Shown: one piece after another, positions 22,552-35,065 of the stretch | How positions within the stretch are numbered: position 1 is the first letter of the stretch | Layout of the letters: each line of letters opens with the position of its first letter | From: Thelephora terrestris | Taxonomy: Eukaryota; Basidiomycota; Agaricomycetes; Thelephorales; Thelephoraceae | Length of the DNA stretch: 64,000 nucleotides | Reading direction: 5' to 3' | Assembly (NCBI GenBank): GCA_015956445.1 | Contig: WIUZ02000004.1 | Location: forward strand, 2,232,001 to 2,296,000 | Program-made: the position numbers and the translations under genes | Notes under the pieces: generated by a model | Database searches by the model: none | What the model saw: only the letters and a program-made list of their open reading frames with translations | What the model was told of the DNA's origin: nothing

Positions 22552-24905
22552 CTAAAATAACTCCTCGTCCTCGGGCTTGAAGTTCTTCGCCTGGTCCCAA
22601 TAGCTCGCAATCTTCGTCCCAAGAACTTCTCTGGCAGCTGCATCAGTCGGACACGTCTTCGGCTTGAAGCTGGTAAACGTTCTATCCCTTAGTTGACCCT
22701 CCCACACTAAATCACAACGGTTGTCCTCCAATGATACCACCTCCTGAGCTCCATCTTCCCCAGTGACAACCGTGGAGGTTTTCGCCTTCTCAGATGGACC
22801 CCCCTCGTCCTCATCGTTGTCAATTTCCACCTCCTCGGCACCTCGAGCCCTGGCGGCCTCGGTCCAAGCGATACGGTGCAACAACAGGCGTTTGTAATTC
22901 CTGATAAATTTTGATGCACCCTCGACGTAAACCATGTTGAACGAGGGGTGGAATATGCAAACTCCCGTCAGGTTAAGTTGTTCGGCGTTCTTCCGCACCT
23001 TGAACCGATGCGCTGGGTCGGACAAAACCTTCACCCTGATGGAACGCATGGTGTTCAGTAATTGATCGACGAGATACGGACATGAAAGCACTTACTTGAA
23101 GATGGCACCATAAACACCACTTTTCTCGGCCTCCAGCTTTTTGTTCTCGACCTTCTCCCTTCTCTGTTCGTCCGTAAGTTTGCGTTCTGCATTCATCTTC
23201 TCGTGGGTGTGTTTCCGCATGGCTACTTCCCTGCGGACACGTGCCTCCACCCGCGTTGGATCCTGGACCGCGTCGGAAGTCAAGACTTTCATGAGGTTGG
23301 CCAACCGAACTACCAAACTTGTGAGCTTCGTACTCTAAAATCAAGCACCGCTTCTGACTACCTTTCGGTGGATCCGGAGGAATAAGACCCATCCTGATCC
23401 GATCGCGTTTATCCTGTAACTCAGCCTGTCGCATTTGTTTCCTCCGTTTCTTGGCTTCCTAAACAGGTTTCAGTTCCAGGTCTCAGCGACGCTCGAGACG
23501 GACGTCACCTTCTTGGTCAACATTAGCGGTTTTGGCGCAATCTTGTTCTTGTCTCCAGGAGGAGGGATTGGGATAGGGTGCTGGATTAGGTGATCGATGA
23601 CTGAGCTACCGCGAAGGTTCAAACGCTCAACCCCTCCTTCGAGATCCTTGTAACTGTCGCTAGGGAGCAGTGGCTTGTCCCACCATTCAGCCTCTGGCGG
23701 GACCTCGCGCTGTATGAACACGGAATTGGGTGAGACTATCCATGAACTGGTGATCGGACATAGGACGATACCTTGATGTTTTTCTCCAGGGTCTCAAACT
23801 CCGTATCCAATCCTGCCTTGCGCGCGCTCTCCGCGATCCGTTGTTTCAGTTGCTCCAACTGCTGTTGCTGCCTCATCTGGTTCGCGATCTGTACGTACTT
23901 GCCCTTCTGATTGAAACGGAATGACCTCCCAGCTCGCTCTCTTGGTGCCCCTTCGAAACCTTTGTCGTTCGCGGCTGTTGCAGAACCAGATGTGTACGGG
24001 TTCGCGGCATCTGTAGATGCCGGGATAGTCGTGGGCAACGGTGGAGGCGTGGGGGCATTCCGAGTGTTAGCCTTGTAATATCGGTTAGGGTCTTGAATCA
24101 TGAGCGGATGCGTCATTTGCTAACCTTGATCGAGGCAAACTTGGGTTGCATAGGTTTGTATCTGTCCTTCTTAGACTGTGGTGCCGGAGTGGAAGTATCT
24201 AGAAGCAGTGGGTGCGCCGCCATCTTCAACCCTACGCCCTGCTGAGCGGGCTCCGCAGGCTTGCTCCTTTTCCCAGTAGGAGGGAGCGACTGCAGGAAGT
24301 CATGTGAGCAACGCCATTCATTGACACATCATCCCAACTGACCATGTACGGATTCTCCTTGACTGCAAGACGACTTTGAGATTCTGCAACGCGGCGTTGG
24401 GCTTCAGCCACGCGCCGAGACAGATCGTCGACTGCAGGTGGCGCGGGCGAAGGCGAATGAGACGATTTCGTTGCAGGCGTTTGGGGTTTCGGAGTCGGAG
24501 CGGCAGATTTCATCGCAGCCAACTTCGCAGCAATCTCAGCCCGCTTTTGGGCGATGAGAGCATCTGCGGTCATCTGTCAAGGGCCCGATCGACTGGGGTG
24601 CACAAGGTTAATTGTGGTGAATGGAACGTACCCCTCCCGGTAACCTCGGTGTATGTGAGGGTGTCTAGGGTCAAAAAAACGGGGTTATAGAAACGTGAAG
24701 TCAGAAATCGGGTTTGAGGTAGAATCACCTTTTGGACTAGGCTAAACCGAGGGTCGTGAGGAAGCACTCACAGTTGATTCACTAGATGACCAGCAAACAT
24801 GAGGTCGAGACGAACAAATTATCTGGAGAAGTACACAAACCTTTTCAACCTCTTCGATGTAGTGGAGTCGCCATTGCCTTCGAATGCTCGTTTGCGGTCG
24901 CTCAT
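22552..24905 (-). CDS. PRP3: U4/U6 small nuclear ribonucleoprotein Prp3
   Basis: Splicing factor of the U4/U6.U5 tri-snRNP that binds the U4/U6 duplex. It starts MSDRKRAFEGNGDSTTSKRL (ATG 24905), then exons with ALIAQKRAEIAAKLAAM, YKPMQPKFASIK, KGKYVQIANQMRQQQQLEQL and PPEAEWWDKPLLPSDSY. The conserved core follows with KRRKQMRQAELQDKRDRIRM, GLIPPDPPK and LANLMKVLTSDAVQDPT. The C-terminal DUF1115 domain (FNMVYVEGASKFIRNYKRLL, IAWTEAARARG) ends ...KPEDEELF. At least seven introns. Length and domain order match Prp3. The start lies 80 bases from the divergent MRPL16 start. Confidence 0.92.
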
Positions 24906-24985
24906 GGTGACCCGAGAGCCTAGAGGTCGCGGTCGATGGCGAAGCGGGACGAGGTCCGTGACGCGTGACCACCTTCCAGACACTG
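24906..24985. promoter_or_regulatory. Shared divergent promoter of PRP3 and MRPL16
   Basis: Only 80 bases separate the two start codons, so both 5' UTRs and promoters must overlap each other or the opposite coding region. No TATA box is seen. Confidence 0.5.
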
Positions 24986-25803
24986 ATGTTCTCCTTCCTC
25001 TCATCAACGCGAGCCCAGGTCAGCGCCGTCTACTCCGCTTGTCGTTCCCAAGCTTCTCCTTGGCCCCAGCTGCCGACTGGCCAGTCGCTCTCTGTTTTTG
25101 GTGCCAGGTTCCGGCACCAACTCGCTCCGAGGAAGGTTAAATACATCAAAAGACACAAGGGTGTCATTCCAATACCCATCGGAGGTTCCGTCAAAGGCAC
25201 CACTCTCGCTTACGGAGAATGGGGTCTCCGTATAAAGGGCAACGGAGTCAGGCTTACTGCCAAGCAGCTCCAGACCGCTGAGGAGGTCATTAAACGAAAA
25301 ATCAAGCAGGTAAAGGGATCGAAGGTTTATTTGAGGGTTTTCCCAGATATCCCCGTTTGTATAAAGGTAACTTTCACCCCACCACGACAGTCCTTTCGGT
25401 GTACTGAAAGCATTGGTGATTAGGGAAATGAAACGCGTATGGGTAAGGGCAAGGGAACCTTCGAATTCTGGGCGACCCGGTATGTCTGCTTCCTTCCTAC
25501 GTCTGCGCAATCAATGATATCCATGTCTCAGTGTATCGACCGGCCGGGTTATCTTCGAAATTGGTGGTACACCCGTCCGAGAGGAATTGGCCCGTGAAGG
25601 TGAGCAGCCATTGGATCGCCCGCGTTGCCCGCCGCTGAGATGTGTCTTCAGCACTACGCCAAGCCGGCGACAAGCTCCCTTCAACCACCGAGTTCATTAC
25701 ACGCACTACGCCTCCAAGGCTCGGAAACAAAGTCTTGTATCCTCCCGTTCCAACCCCTGAAGTTACAACGTCCCCAGAAGCCCACATAGAAGCATCCTCG
25801 TAG
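24986..25803 (+). CDS. MRPL16: Mitochondrial large-subunit ribosomal protein L16
   Basis: uL16 of the mitochondrial ribosome, near the peptidyl-transferase centre. The N-terminus (MFSFLSSTRAQVSAVYSACR) is a plausible mitochondrial presequence. Mature-domain signatures are RHQLAPRKVKYIKRHKGV, LAYGEWGLRIKGNGVRLTA, MGKGKGTFEFWA and TGRVIFEIGGTPVREELARE. Four exons; introns follow PVCIK, WATR and ELARE. The last exon reads ALRQAGDKLPSTTEFITR and ends at TAG 25801-25803. The first in-frame ATG is used; a GTG seven codons earlier is not needed. Confidence 0.93.
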
Positions 25804-26023
25804 CTATACATCCGATAATTCACATTCCTTCGCCGAGGCATTCGAAGATTTGAGCATCACATTTAGACCGCAAATAACATATTGTGCACGACTAGTACAT
25901 AGGATAGGCTGGTGAAAACACACAAAAGGGACAAAGCAATGCGAGAAACTACGACGCGAAGATCTTGATGTGTGCAAACGACAAAAACGAGCGGAAGCCG
26001 TGGACGCCAGAGGAGTCTCGGAC

Positions 26024-28441
26024 TTAGGAACGAGCCAAATAGTCAGCGTAGAAATCATCGACAAATGACTTATCAGTCTGAGGAGGGTATCGTCAGTCGA
26101 CCCCCGGGTTGCAGAAGCGAAGCCACTTACATGGAACAAAGTTAAGATCTCCCGAACGAAGGTGTTCCGGTCCATCTGTTTGAGGTCTTTCTGTTTGGAG
26201 AGGGAGGACTTTGCGACGGTAGAGATCAACGACTCGGTGACCACACTCCGGTCCAAACCGCCTTCGGTCTTCTCCTTGTCCTTCGAAGAGGATGCGGGGG
26301 GTTGATCGTTGGCCTTCACGTTTGCTTGAGCAGGTTTATTTTTCCCTTTGACGCTGGAGACTGCAGCAGGCTGAGGTTCAACAGGTTTAACAGGAGGCTC
26401 GTTGGGGATGTTTGGGCCAACAGCGAAGCCCATCCTGACGGGGTCATCCCAACTCTTCTCAATCTGCTCCCTGTCTTCCTTGTTCTTCTCTTTCTTCTTT
26501 TTCTTCCCATTCGCACCGGCAACGCTCGTCGCGTTCGCGTTAACCTTCGATTTGGGGAAGAGAGTATTGATGTCGCTCAACGCGCTCGTTTCGCTGAAGT
26601 CTAACTCAACGATATCGTCGTCGTCCGATGCTCTGTCGTCCAGCGGTTGGCGGGGATATGGCCACAACTCCGAATCAGGCTCGAAAGGAATGAGCTTGCG
26701 TAGAACGTTTGGTGCAGGCTTCGCCTTGTCCGCCTTAATATTGGTGGGAGGAGGTTGCGTGACCTCGGCGTGACCGTTCTGCAACTTCTTTATTACTCCC
26801 ATTTTAAGATCCTTCTCCTTGGGCTGTTGCGAGGGGGAGGAGGCGGGAATCCCTTTGAGGGCTGGCCTCGGGGTGACGTCCCCCTGAATACGGGGTGTTT
26901 TCTGTACATCATCCGAGCTCGTCGGGAAAGTGAATGAAGGGATAGAAGATTGTTTGCCCTTAGAAGAGGAAGTGATCGCGTTCCGGGTCGCCTCAACGAG
27001 GATCGAGTTGACATTCGACGTAGGATAGTCGATGTCTTCAGAGCCACCTTCGCCGTTGGACTCATTATCACCTTCGTAGCGATAGGCGTTGATACTTGTA
27101 GAAGAGGACGAAACGCTTCCACCTGGGCTTGGTGCCAGACCCAACAGGGTTGATATTACGTTTTGATTAAGCACCTGGGGTACGGTAGAGGCTGTTGGTT
27201 GGGGGGAGATAATCTGTAAGGTGGGTGCGGGCGGTTGTAAAGGACCAGTTCCATTATGACCATTGGGGTAGGGTGGGGTTGCGGATGCAAATATGGAATC
27301 CAAAAGCGCCAGACTCCGGTCGGTGGTGTTCAAGTCCACTATAGACTGGGTTTGTAGATTGTTGGCGGGTGCTGATGTGTTTGATGTGGGGGCCTTTTCA
27401 GACCGTGCCGCGGCGAATAGACCATCAAGCGTGAGACCTTGCTGTCCGCTCCTCGCAGGGATCGGGGAATGTGATGGCTCGGGGGTGAGCTTTGAGAATA
27501 ACTTTTCGATTTCTGACATAGACGCGGGAGCACCGGCTGACTGAGGGCGGCTATTCAGCTTCGATGAATGTGTGATCGAGATCTTGGCCCTTGTGACTGC
27601 AGTAGTGTGAGAGAAGGAAGGAAATGTGGAAAAGATGTGAGTAACCTTCTGGTGAGTGTTCAGGGGAAGAATCGTTGGAGATCCTGAGGTGGTGGTTCGG
27701 TGGTGGGGGGCGATCAGGCCCATACCTAAAATGTGCGGGGTACGGTTCACCTCGTTTGATGTAATCGTACAACCTGTGGGATGCCTTGAGCACCCAACCC
27801 AGAATTTAAGCGTTCGAAAATCAAACCTCATCATAACGTCTTTCATCGGCTCCCTACCATCCGGAGCAAACATCCAAAGACCAACAGTGATCGCCTTGCC
27901 TTTGTGTTTGTCCGTCGCGAGTTCCGGGTCTGTGGCTCGCATTCCGAGACGATGTGCAATGTAGTCTGGGTAGCATTTATACATGAGGTATTCACCAAGG
28001 ATTTGCATGTCGTCCTCTGGGTACATTCGTTGGATGTAATCGTCCATCCCCATGCGATTGAGGATGTAGAACCCGTACGGTGGGTACTCCTCCCTGTGCA
28101 CAAGAACGTGTCACAAGAGGGTTGTGATTTTTTAAACAACGGTGCACAAACCTCTCATACAGGAACATGCTTCCTTCGTACCCTTTCTTCTCCCATTTTT
28201 CTCCATTGTGGTGGTATAAACATACATGGCTGAACTGGTCAAAGATTGATACAATCGAAGGATCCCGACGGCGCAAAACTTTGAGGTTGTGGTTATATCG
28301 TGAGCTTGGGGACATTCCTGCGGTCGCAGGGATAGGAGATTGGTTGTCGACGGCGCGAGGCTGATTTAGATTCGTGTTGGCCGCATCATGACGGAGGATT
28401 TGCGTGGTCGCGTTGGAACCGGAGGGTACACGTCGAACCAT
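26024..28441 (-). CDS. DCP1: mRNA decapping enzyme subunit Dcp1
   Basis: Activator of the Dcp2 decapping enzyme, acting in P-bodies. The EVH1-type domain is clear: NHNLKVLRRRDPSIVSIFDQ, HVCLYHHNGEKWEKKGYEG, then after an intron EEYPPYGFYILNRMGMDDY, and after another LYDYIKR. A long, low-complexity linker of about 400 residues follows, with Ser/Pro-rich parts, an acidic patch (DDRASDDDDIVELDFSE) and a Lys run (KKKKKEKNKEDREQ). The C-terminus (FVREILTLFH/TDKSFVDDFYADYL) resembles the Dcp1 trimerisation helix and stops at 26024. ATG 28441 is chosen, but in-frame ATGs exist further upstream. Confidence 0.88.
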
Positions 28442-29218
28442 GATGTCGTGCTTATTGGTGAAGAGTGAGGGCGGCGGGGTGGTCGCTGAGCAGAGGTTTG
28501 CCGCTGCCGGAATGTGTGGTGACTGGGAGGTGGGAGAATGAACTGAAGAGAGTGCGATCGCCAGCGTCTGTCTCATTTCCCCCATCACAGTCGGAATTTG
28601 CAGACTCCAGAGCCGGATTTTACTCAGGTCGCACCTCAATCAGCTACTCTTAGCTGGATACCAGAATATATACCCAATCTGCAACCAGCTTGAAGAAGAT
28701 ACGACGGGACTTGGTGGCCTAGTGACTCCGGCTACAAGACACAGACTTGCAGTCATGCCTCTGCACCCAGTCCAACACAGCCGCCACACACCCGGCTTGC
28801 CCAAGTTGCGTGGCCCGGTGTCCCAAAATTCATTTCGTCATAATATGTCTTCCCACGACCCGAGCATTTGATCCTGGGTGTTAGCCCCGCTGACCACGGA
28901 ACGGAGATCACGAACTCCAAGTGGCTGTGTTTTTGGCTTCCTCGGTTTGAAAATGGCAAGCAAGGGGTAACTCGGACGTGAGGTAAAGAGGAACAATCCA
29001 CTACAGGCTTGATATTCTCTGCTCTATCTTACGGAGGCGTTTCGAGGTCATCGAGTCGTGTGGAAAGGGAAAGACAACTCATAGGCGGATTAGGGAATAG
29101 CACGTTGCGTTGTTGTAGCAGAATCGATGTCAAATCGATATCTACGAAACGGTGTAGGAGGGAGAAGAGGAACTGGGGCGTTTCGACGACCGAACTTGAT
29201 CAACGTTTAAGATAGGCT
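28442..29218. other. Intergenic region upstream of Dcp1, no gene found
   Basis: 777 bases between the Dcp1 start and the 3' end of the decayed TmpA-like gene. The part nearest the latter (29000-29218) may hold further eroded coding sequence but has no recognisable motif. An ATATATA stretch near 28669 could be a weak promoter element. Confidence 0.35.
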
Positions 29219-30720
29219 CCTTTACGAGTTGAGAGCAAGCTTGACGAGATCGGGCTTTCCGTGCTTGCGGGTATCGCAGAGTATAGTACCCGGGGCGTAG
29301 CAAAGGATCTGGTCGACAAACTCATCACCAAAAGCCACCCTGACGTTGGGCGAAGTACAGAGTAAGCGGACCAGGATACGACCCTCGAAGTTGGTATTAA
29401 CGCAGGGACAAATTCCGGAACCAGTGGCGACGAGAACCATCCCGCGGGACATGGGAACGTTCCTCAAGGCACCGTTTGTGGGGATACTACGGATCCACAA
29501 CTTGGTAGGGGGGTTGTCGATGATGTTTGCAGTCCGGGCACGAGCACGGGAGACGATGAGTGAGAACTCATTCCTGGTTTGCTCGGGGATGGTGGCGAAG
29601 GCGTGCCATTCCTTAAGAGGAGATTGGGTGATACGGATGGCAGTACCGGTGCCGGGACGAGCTATGATCCCATGATTTCAGCACCGTGTTGATCGAAGGG
29701 TGTGGGGAGAAGAAATGCTGTAGTTAAAGAACACCCTGGTAGCGTGCCTGGAGAGAGTGACAGCGCAGATGTTGACCTTGCGGAGACGAAGCCACGGGAT
29801 GATAACGGTGGAAGTTGTGATATGCATTGGGACCAAAAAGCGGCACTGTGTTTGCAAGCATGGGGCAGGGGCTCGCCTGGCTCGCGGCTGTCATTGATAG
29901 AGAGCACCAGACCAAAGCCAAAGCAGTCCACCCGAGGAAACGGTGAGTCTACTCAAAGGAGTCGTGTGACTTGCCACGCATGGTAGGCGAAGAAGAGGAT
30001 CACCAAAAGAAGGAGGCCCAAGATGACCCAGGAGATGACGAGGGTGGCAAAAGATATCTGCGTCGACTGTTAAAGGTGAGCCTATATTTTATTTAGTTGG
30101 AGAACCTACGGGAGACAGCCCATGAATCTATCCACCGACGAAGAGTATCAACATATTATACCGGAAATGCCACAACCGGTATGTACTGCGTTTCATTAGA
30201 AAGAAACCGTCGCGCTGGAATAGAGGATAATCACATCCACCAATGTGTAAGATGCGAGCCGAAATCCTCATGATGGTGAGAGGGGCAGATTGAGGCCAAG
30301 CCGTGAAGATACTGAACAGGGTGTTGATGACGTATTTCTGGGCATAAGGATAGACAAGAAAAGGTTGGAGATGACGGCGCAGGCGATATTTGCGGTGTTC
30401 GCCTGGTGAGACCGATGAATACTGTACATGTTTTCCGTGAAGGTGATACCGAAGGCCTTCGGTAGACGAAGAGCAGATAGCGGAGATTTTGGATAAGCTC
30501 AAAATGCCTCTTCTCGATGTACCCATCATCGAGATAGCCTGCCCCAGCCCACGCATGATCACAGCCTTGACCGCAAGGCGGTCAATAAGGGGGTGGGTTT
30601 TATCCAAGGACGCCTGGAGCGCTGGCCCCAAGGTACACATCGTAGGTCCCACGCGGCCAGGTGGTGATTGCACCCCCGCCATAGGAAGAAGGACGCGCCA
30701 TAAGACCAGACACACTAAAT
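29219..30720 (-). pseudogene. TmpA-like integral membrane FAD/NAD(P)-binding protein, decayed
   Basis: Remains of the fungal TmpA-like family (membrane flavoproteins related to ferric reductase-type proteins). In order on the minus strand: FTENMYSIHRSHQANTANIA leading into a membrane helix (CAVISNLFLSIL), YVINTLFSIFTAWPQSAPLT, helix LVISWVILGLLLLVILFFAY, THRFLGWTALALVW, VIIPWLRLRKVNICAVTLS, SPLKEWHAFATIPE, LWIRSIPTNGALRNVP, VLVATGSGICP and ILCDTRKHGKPDL. These blocks lie in different frames and at least one stop falls between conserved blocks, so no full protein can be made even with introns allowed. The first 200 bases of the interval are the least certain. Confidence 0.6.
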
Positions 30721-31410
30721 ATTTCCTGAGGAATTAATTGTCATACTCCTCAGCCATCTGTGATAGAGCTGGTGGAGTCGGGCTTTATGGTCCCCTTGAT
30801 CAATGATCAACTTTATATCACGCTTCCAGCGATAGGAAACCGTCATTGGAGTATGATGGGACGCACGAATCATTCTCCGAAGTAGAGGTCCTAGAAATGA
30901 TCCGCCAGAGTTCCGACGTTTCCTTGGCCGAGGAATGGGGCTCTCAGTGGCTGGGAAATGCGGATGTAATCCAATTACTGGTTCCGTTCCGTTTTATTTT
31001 ACTGAATCACCCTCTCTCGTTCTTGCGTCCCGAAATGACCTTCGGCTGTTGGACTACAAATCCGAACAGACGTTAGATGATGTAGACTGAGCAGAAACCA
31101 GGGAACTCACGGATCCTCTACGATCCCTTAAGCTTCAACTGGGCTGTTCAGTTGTATTTTTAGGAATAGCTGGTGAGTGAGTTGAATAATTAGATACCTG
31201 CTTTCCAAACGGGCAGCGAGCGGAAGATGTCTTCTGACGTCCTCGAGGACTGGTGCCCCGCGTTGCTACAGAGTCAATGGGGATGTTTTAACATTAGAAA
31301 ACGCGATCGGGAATATCCGAGGTTGATGAGCGGGATCAGGGACGCGCGTCCACAGAGAAGCGTTACTCTACCAAAGTCCATCCATCTTCACATCCCCACC
31401 GTAGATAACG
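30721..31410. other. Intergenic region upstream of Rpn1
   Basis: 690 bases with no convincing gene. The right half is the likely RPN1 promoter and 5' UTR. Short plus-strand frames at 30846 and 31227 lack family similarity. The left part might contain the eroded N-terminus of the TmpA-like gene, but I cannot show this. Confidence 0.4.
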
Positions 31411-34400
31411 ATGCCCGACCCGACATTGTCGATACCAGTGCCCTCCGAAGACCCAAAGCCGAAGAAGAAGGAAGAGCCCGAGCCGGCTGATGCTAAACAG
31501 AAGCCAAAGGGCGAGAAAGAGCAGGAAGATCTCGTATGTTTGTCCTCCGTCCTTGGTTCGTATGTGCAAGAACTGAAGTTTTATAGTCAGAGGATGACCT
31601 TCAGCTCAAGAATGAGCTTGAAATGCTTGTGGAACGTCTCAAGGTGAGTCACCCCAGGACCCTGTGCGCCCTGGTTAATCAGAACGGAACGACTGCAGGA
31701 ATCGAATAAGGATCTATATCGTCCAGCCTTGGAAACACTTCGGACACTTATCAGGACCTCGACTTCCTCCATGACATCCGTTCCCAAACCACTCAAATTT
31801 CTCCATCCCCACTACCCTGAATTGCAAGGACTATACGAGACATGGCCTCGGTCGGAAGACAAAAGCCTGTTCGCGGACATCCTTTCCGTGCTGGCGATGA
31901 CATACTCTGATACGCAACCTCGAGGAACCCTACGATATCGCTTGCTCGCTGCTCAACTCCTTCCAGAAGGTTCAACCTCTCTCTCAGACCCAGGTTCGTG
32001 GGGTCATGAATACGTGAGGCATCTCGCGGCGGAGCTGAGCGAGGAATACACTTTCCGAGAACAAGAAGAACAGTTGGAGATGAAGACTACCGTCGGTTCA
32101 ATTGACGACTTAAAGTTATTAGCCACGCAATCTGCCGCGTTTTTACTTGGACATAACGCCGAGCCCGACGCAGTGGATTTGCTACAGGAGTTGGAGATCG
32201 CCGATAGCCTGGTTGACCTCGTAGACGAGAACACGTATGCGAGGGTGTGCTTGTATATCATTCGGTATGTCTGGTCATCCCGGTTCTCTCGGACATCACA
32301 TCTAAGCAATCTTTCAAGATGCGTGAACTTCCTACCACCCCCGGATGATATCTCTTTTCTTGAAACAGCTCATAGTATCTATGTGAAACACCAGAGGTGG
32401 CCAGAAGCCATCGCTCTGGCTATCCGACTGGGGAGACCCGCCTTGATCAGGGAGGACTTTAATTCCCCGGGCAACCCGTATGTACCTTGCACCCTTCAGG
32501 TTTTTTGTTGCAATCTTACAGCGTTATGTCAGTGTTATGAAGCGCCAGTTAGCTTTAATCCTTGCCCGTGCGCAGACACCTCTGGAATGGCTTCAGAACC
32601 CTGACGAAGACGACGATACCACCGACGGGCTCCCCGAAGACATCGTAGAATGCTTGAGTAACAGTAGGCTAAGCGCACAGTTCAAGGAGTTTGGGAAGGA
32701 ACTTGGGGTTCTTGAGCCCAAGAGTTTGGACGACGTTTACAAAACTCATCTTGAAAACTCACGGGCAAGTTCGAACGTTGATTCTGCAAGAGGAAATCTT
32801 GCCAGCACCTTTGTCAATGCTTTTGTGAACGCTGGTTTTGGAAACGACAAGCTAATGGTCGAGGCTGATGAAGGTAATAGCTGGATCTATAAGAACAAGG
32901 ATCATGGTATGTGCTGCGCGACTGTCTAACAGGTCCCATTGCACCGCTCAACGGACTTTCAGGTATGATGAGTACTGCTGCTAGTCTGGGCCTGAGCTTG
33001 TTATGGGACACGGACGTCGGATTGGGTCACATCGACAAGTATACATATTCCTCCGAGGAATACATTAAAGTGAGTGAGTAGTGTCATGGAGTGATGGCGT
33101 TTGCTAATCGTACTTCAGGCCGGTGCGCTGCTCGCCACGGGCATTCTCAACACGAATGTTCGGACGGAAGCGGACACCGCTCTCGCCCTCCTCACTGATC
33201 ACATCACAAGCAAGTCTGCTTCCTTGAGAACGAGTGCTATCACCGGCCTTGGTTTAGCATACGCAGGGTCTCACAGAGAGGACCTTATTGGGCTACTACT
33301 TCCGGTGGTCTCGGACGATACTCTGTCAATGGAGATAATCTCCTTAGCGGCATTATCCCTCGGTTTCATCTTTGTGGGCAGTGGGAATGGAGAAGTGGCC
33401 AGCGTTATTTTACAAGTGATGATGGAACGGGATGACAAGGCGCTCGATGAGAAGTGGGGAAGGTTCTTAAGCCTGGGTCTTGCTCTCCTATACCTTGGTC
33501 TGTGTTTTGTGCTCATTCGTAAGGCTTGTGCACATTTGACGATGATCTTCTGTAGGACAACCTGAGACGTCAGATGCCACTATCATCACACTGAAAGCGA
33601 TCGAACACCCGATCGCCAAGCAGGCCGACGTACTCGTGAATATATGCTCAGCAGCCGGAACTGGGGACGTTTTGAAGGTGCAAAAGTTGCTTCACCACTG
33701 CGAGGATCACTTTGAGAAGAAGGAGTCCGATAAGGAGGGTGACGAGGACAAGAAGGACGAGAAGGAGACCGATGACACCTTCCAGGGCTTCGCTGTAATC
33801 GGGATTGCCTTGATTGCGATGGGCGAGGATATCGGAGCGGAGATGTCTCTGAGGCAGTTCAACCACTTGGTTTGTGACACGGGTGCTTACCGTTCTGGAC
33901 ACTCACTAAAAAACCGCGATACATGTAGATGCACTATGGTGAACCTACGATTCGGAAAGCCGTTCCCCTAGCGCTCGGCCTGATAAGCGTCTCAAATCCC
34001 CAACTCAGCATAATGGATACCCTCTCAAAATACAGTCACGACAACGACCTGGCTGTCGCGCTGAACGCCATTTTTGCCATGGGACTGGTCGGTGCTGGAA
34101 CAAACAACGCTCGCCTAGCTCAGATGCTGCGCCAACTGGCCGGTTATTACTACAAGGAGCCCGACTGCTTGTTTATGGTCCGGATCGCACAGGGTCTGGT
34201 ACACATGGGTAAGGGCACTTTGACACTGTATCCCTACTTCCTCGATAGGACGATTATGAGTCGAACTGCTGTGGCTGGGTTGTTGGCTACGCTAATCGCG
34301 TTCACGGATGCGAAGTTTTGTGAGTGATATCTTTGTTTCATCTCAGATGCATTTCCACTAACGAATTCGCCTGACAGTCATATTGGACAAGTACCACTGG

Positions 34401-34747
34401 ATGTTGTACTACCTCGTGCCGGCGATGTATCCGAGGTTCATGATCACTCTTGACGAGGATCTTAAGAGCCTGCCGGTCACGGTCCGCGTCGGTCAGGTAC
34501 GCTATGGCCTCACCTCTCTTGTTCTTGATCGTTGCTCAATCAAGTTGGATAGGCTGTTGAGGTTGTCGGTCAGGCAGGAAAGCCACGGGCGATTTCAGGA
34601 TTCCAAACACACACATCACCCGTACGGTTAGGGACGACAGAACGAGCGGAGTTGGCTACGGAGGAGTACATCTCGTACGCTCACGTCCTCGAGGGTTGCG
34701 TTATCCTGAAAAAGAACCCCGGATACGAGGAAAAGATGGACATTTAA
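31411..34747 (+). CDS. RPN1: 26S proteasome regulatory subunit Rpn1 (PSMD2)
   Basis: Largest non-ATPase base subunit of the 19S cap, docking ubiquitin receptors and Ubp6. It starts [20 protein letters not shown], then after introns [17 protein letters not shown] and [20 protein letters not shown]. Later blocks are [71 protein letters not shown], and the PC repeats ([60 protein letters not shown]). The C-terminus ends [20 protein letters not shown] at TAA 34745-34747. About a dozen short introns. The acidic/Lys insert ([18 protein letters not shown]) is usual for the family. Confidence 0.95.
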
Positions 34748-35065
34748 GCGTTGCAGCTTTCCAGCTACCTGCCTACCCTTCTCCAATGTGTTTTGGGCTT
34801 TTTTTGCCGAGTAGAAGAAAAAAGTAATAATGTCAAACCCGTGTCGTTTTGGTCCCCGCGTGATCAGTCGCGAGCCAGGTCGGGGTCAATCCCAGAGATT
34901 GGATGCGATAGGATAACGACGACTATATATTTGAATAAATACAGATCTTAAATTATATCCAACAAATGCTAAAGGGGAAGAGAAGGTTACGGTACGCTCC
35001 CGAAGGCGGGGTAAGATCAAGTTACCAAAAAGGGGGGCAACGAGGCGCGAGGACTTGCGTAGAGT
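34748..35065. other. Convergent intergenic region, Rpn1 / amidase
   Basis: 318 bases between two 3' ends. An AT-rich stretch at about 34920-34965 (TATATATTTGAATAAATACA and following) contains AATAAA-like signals and probably serves polyadenylation of RPN1. No gene. Confidence 0.45.
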
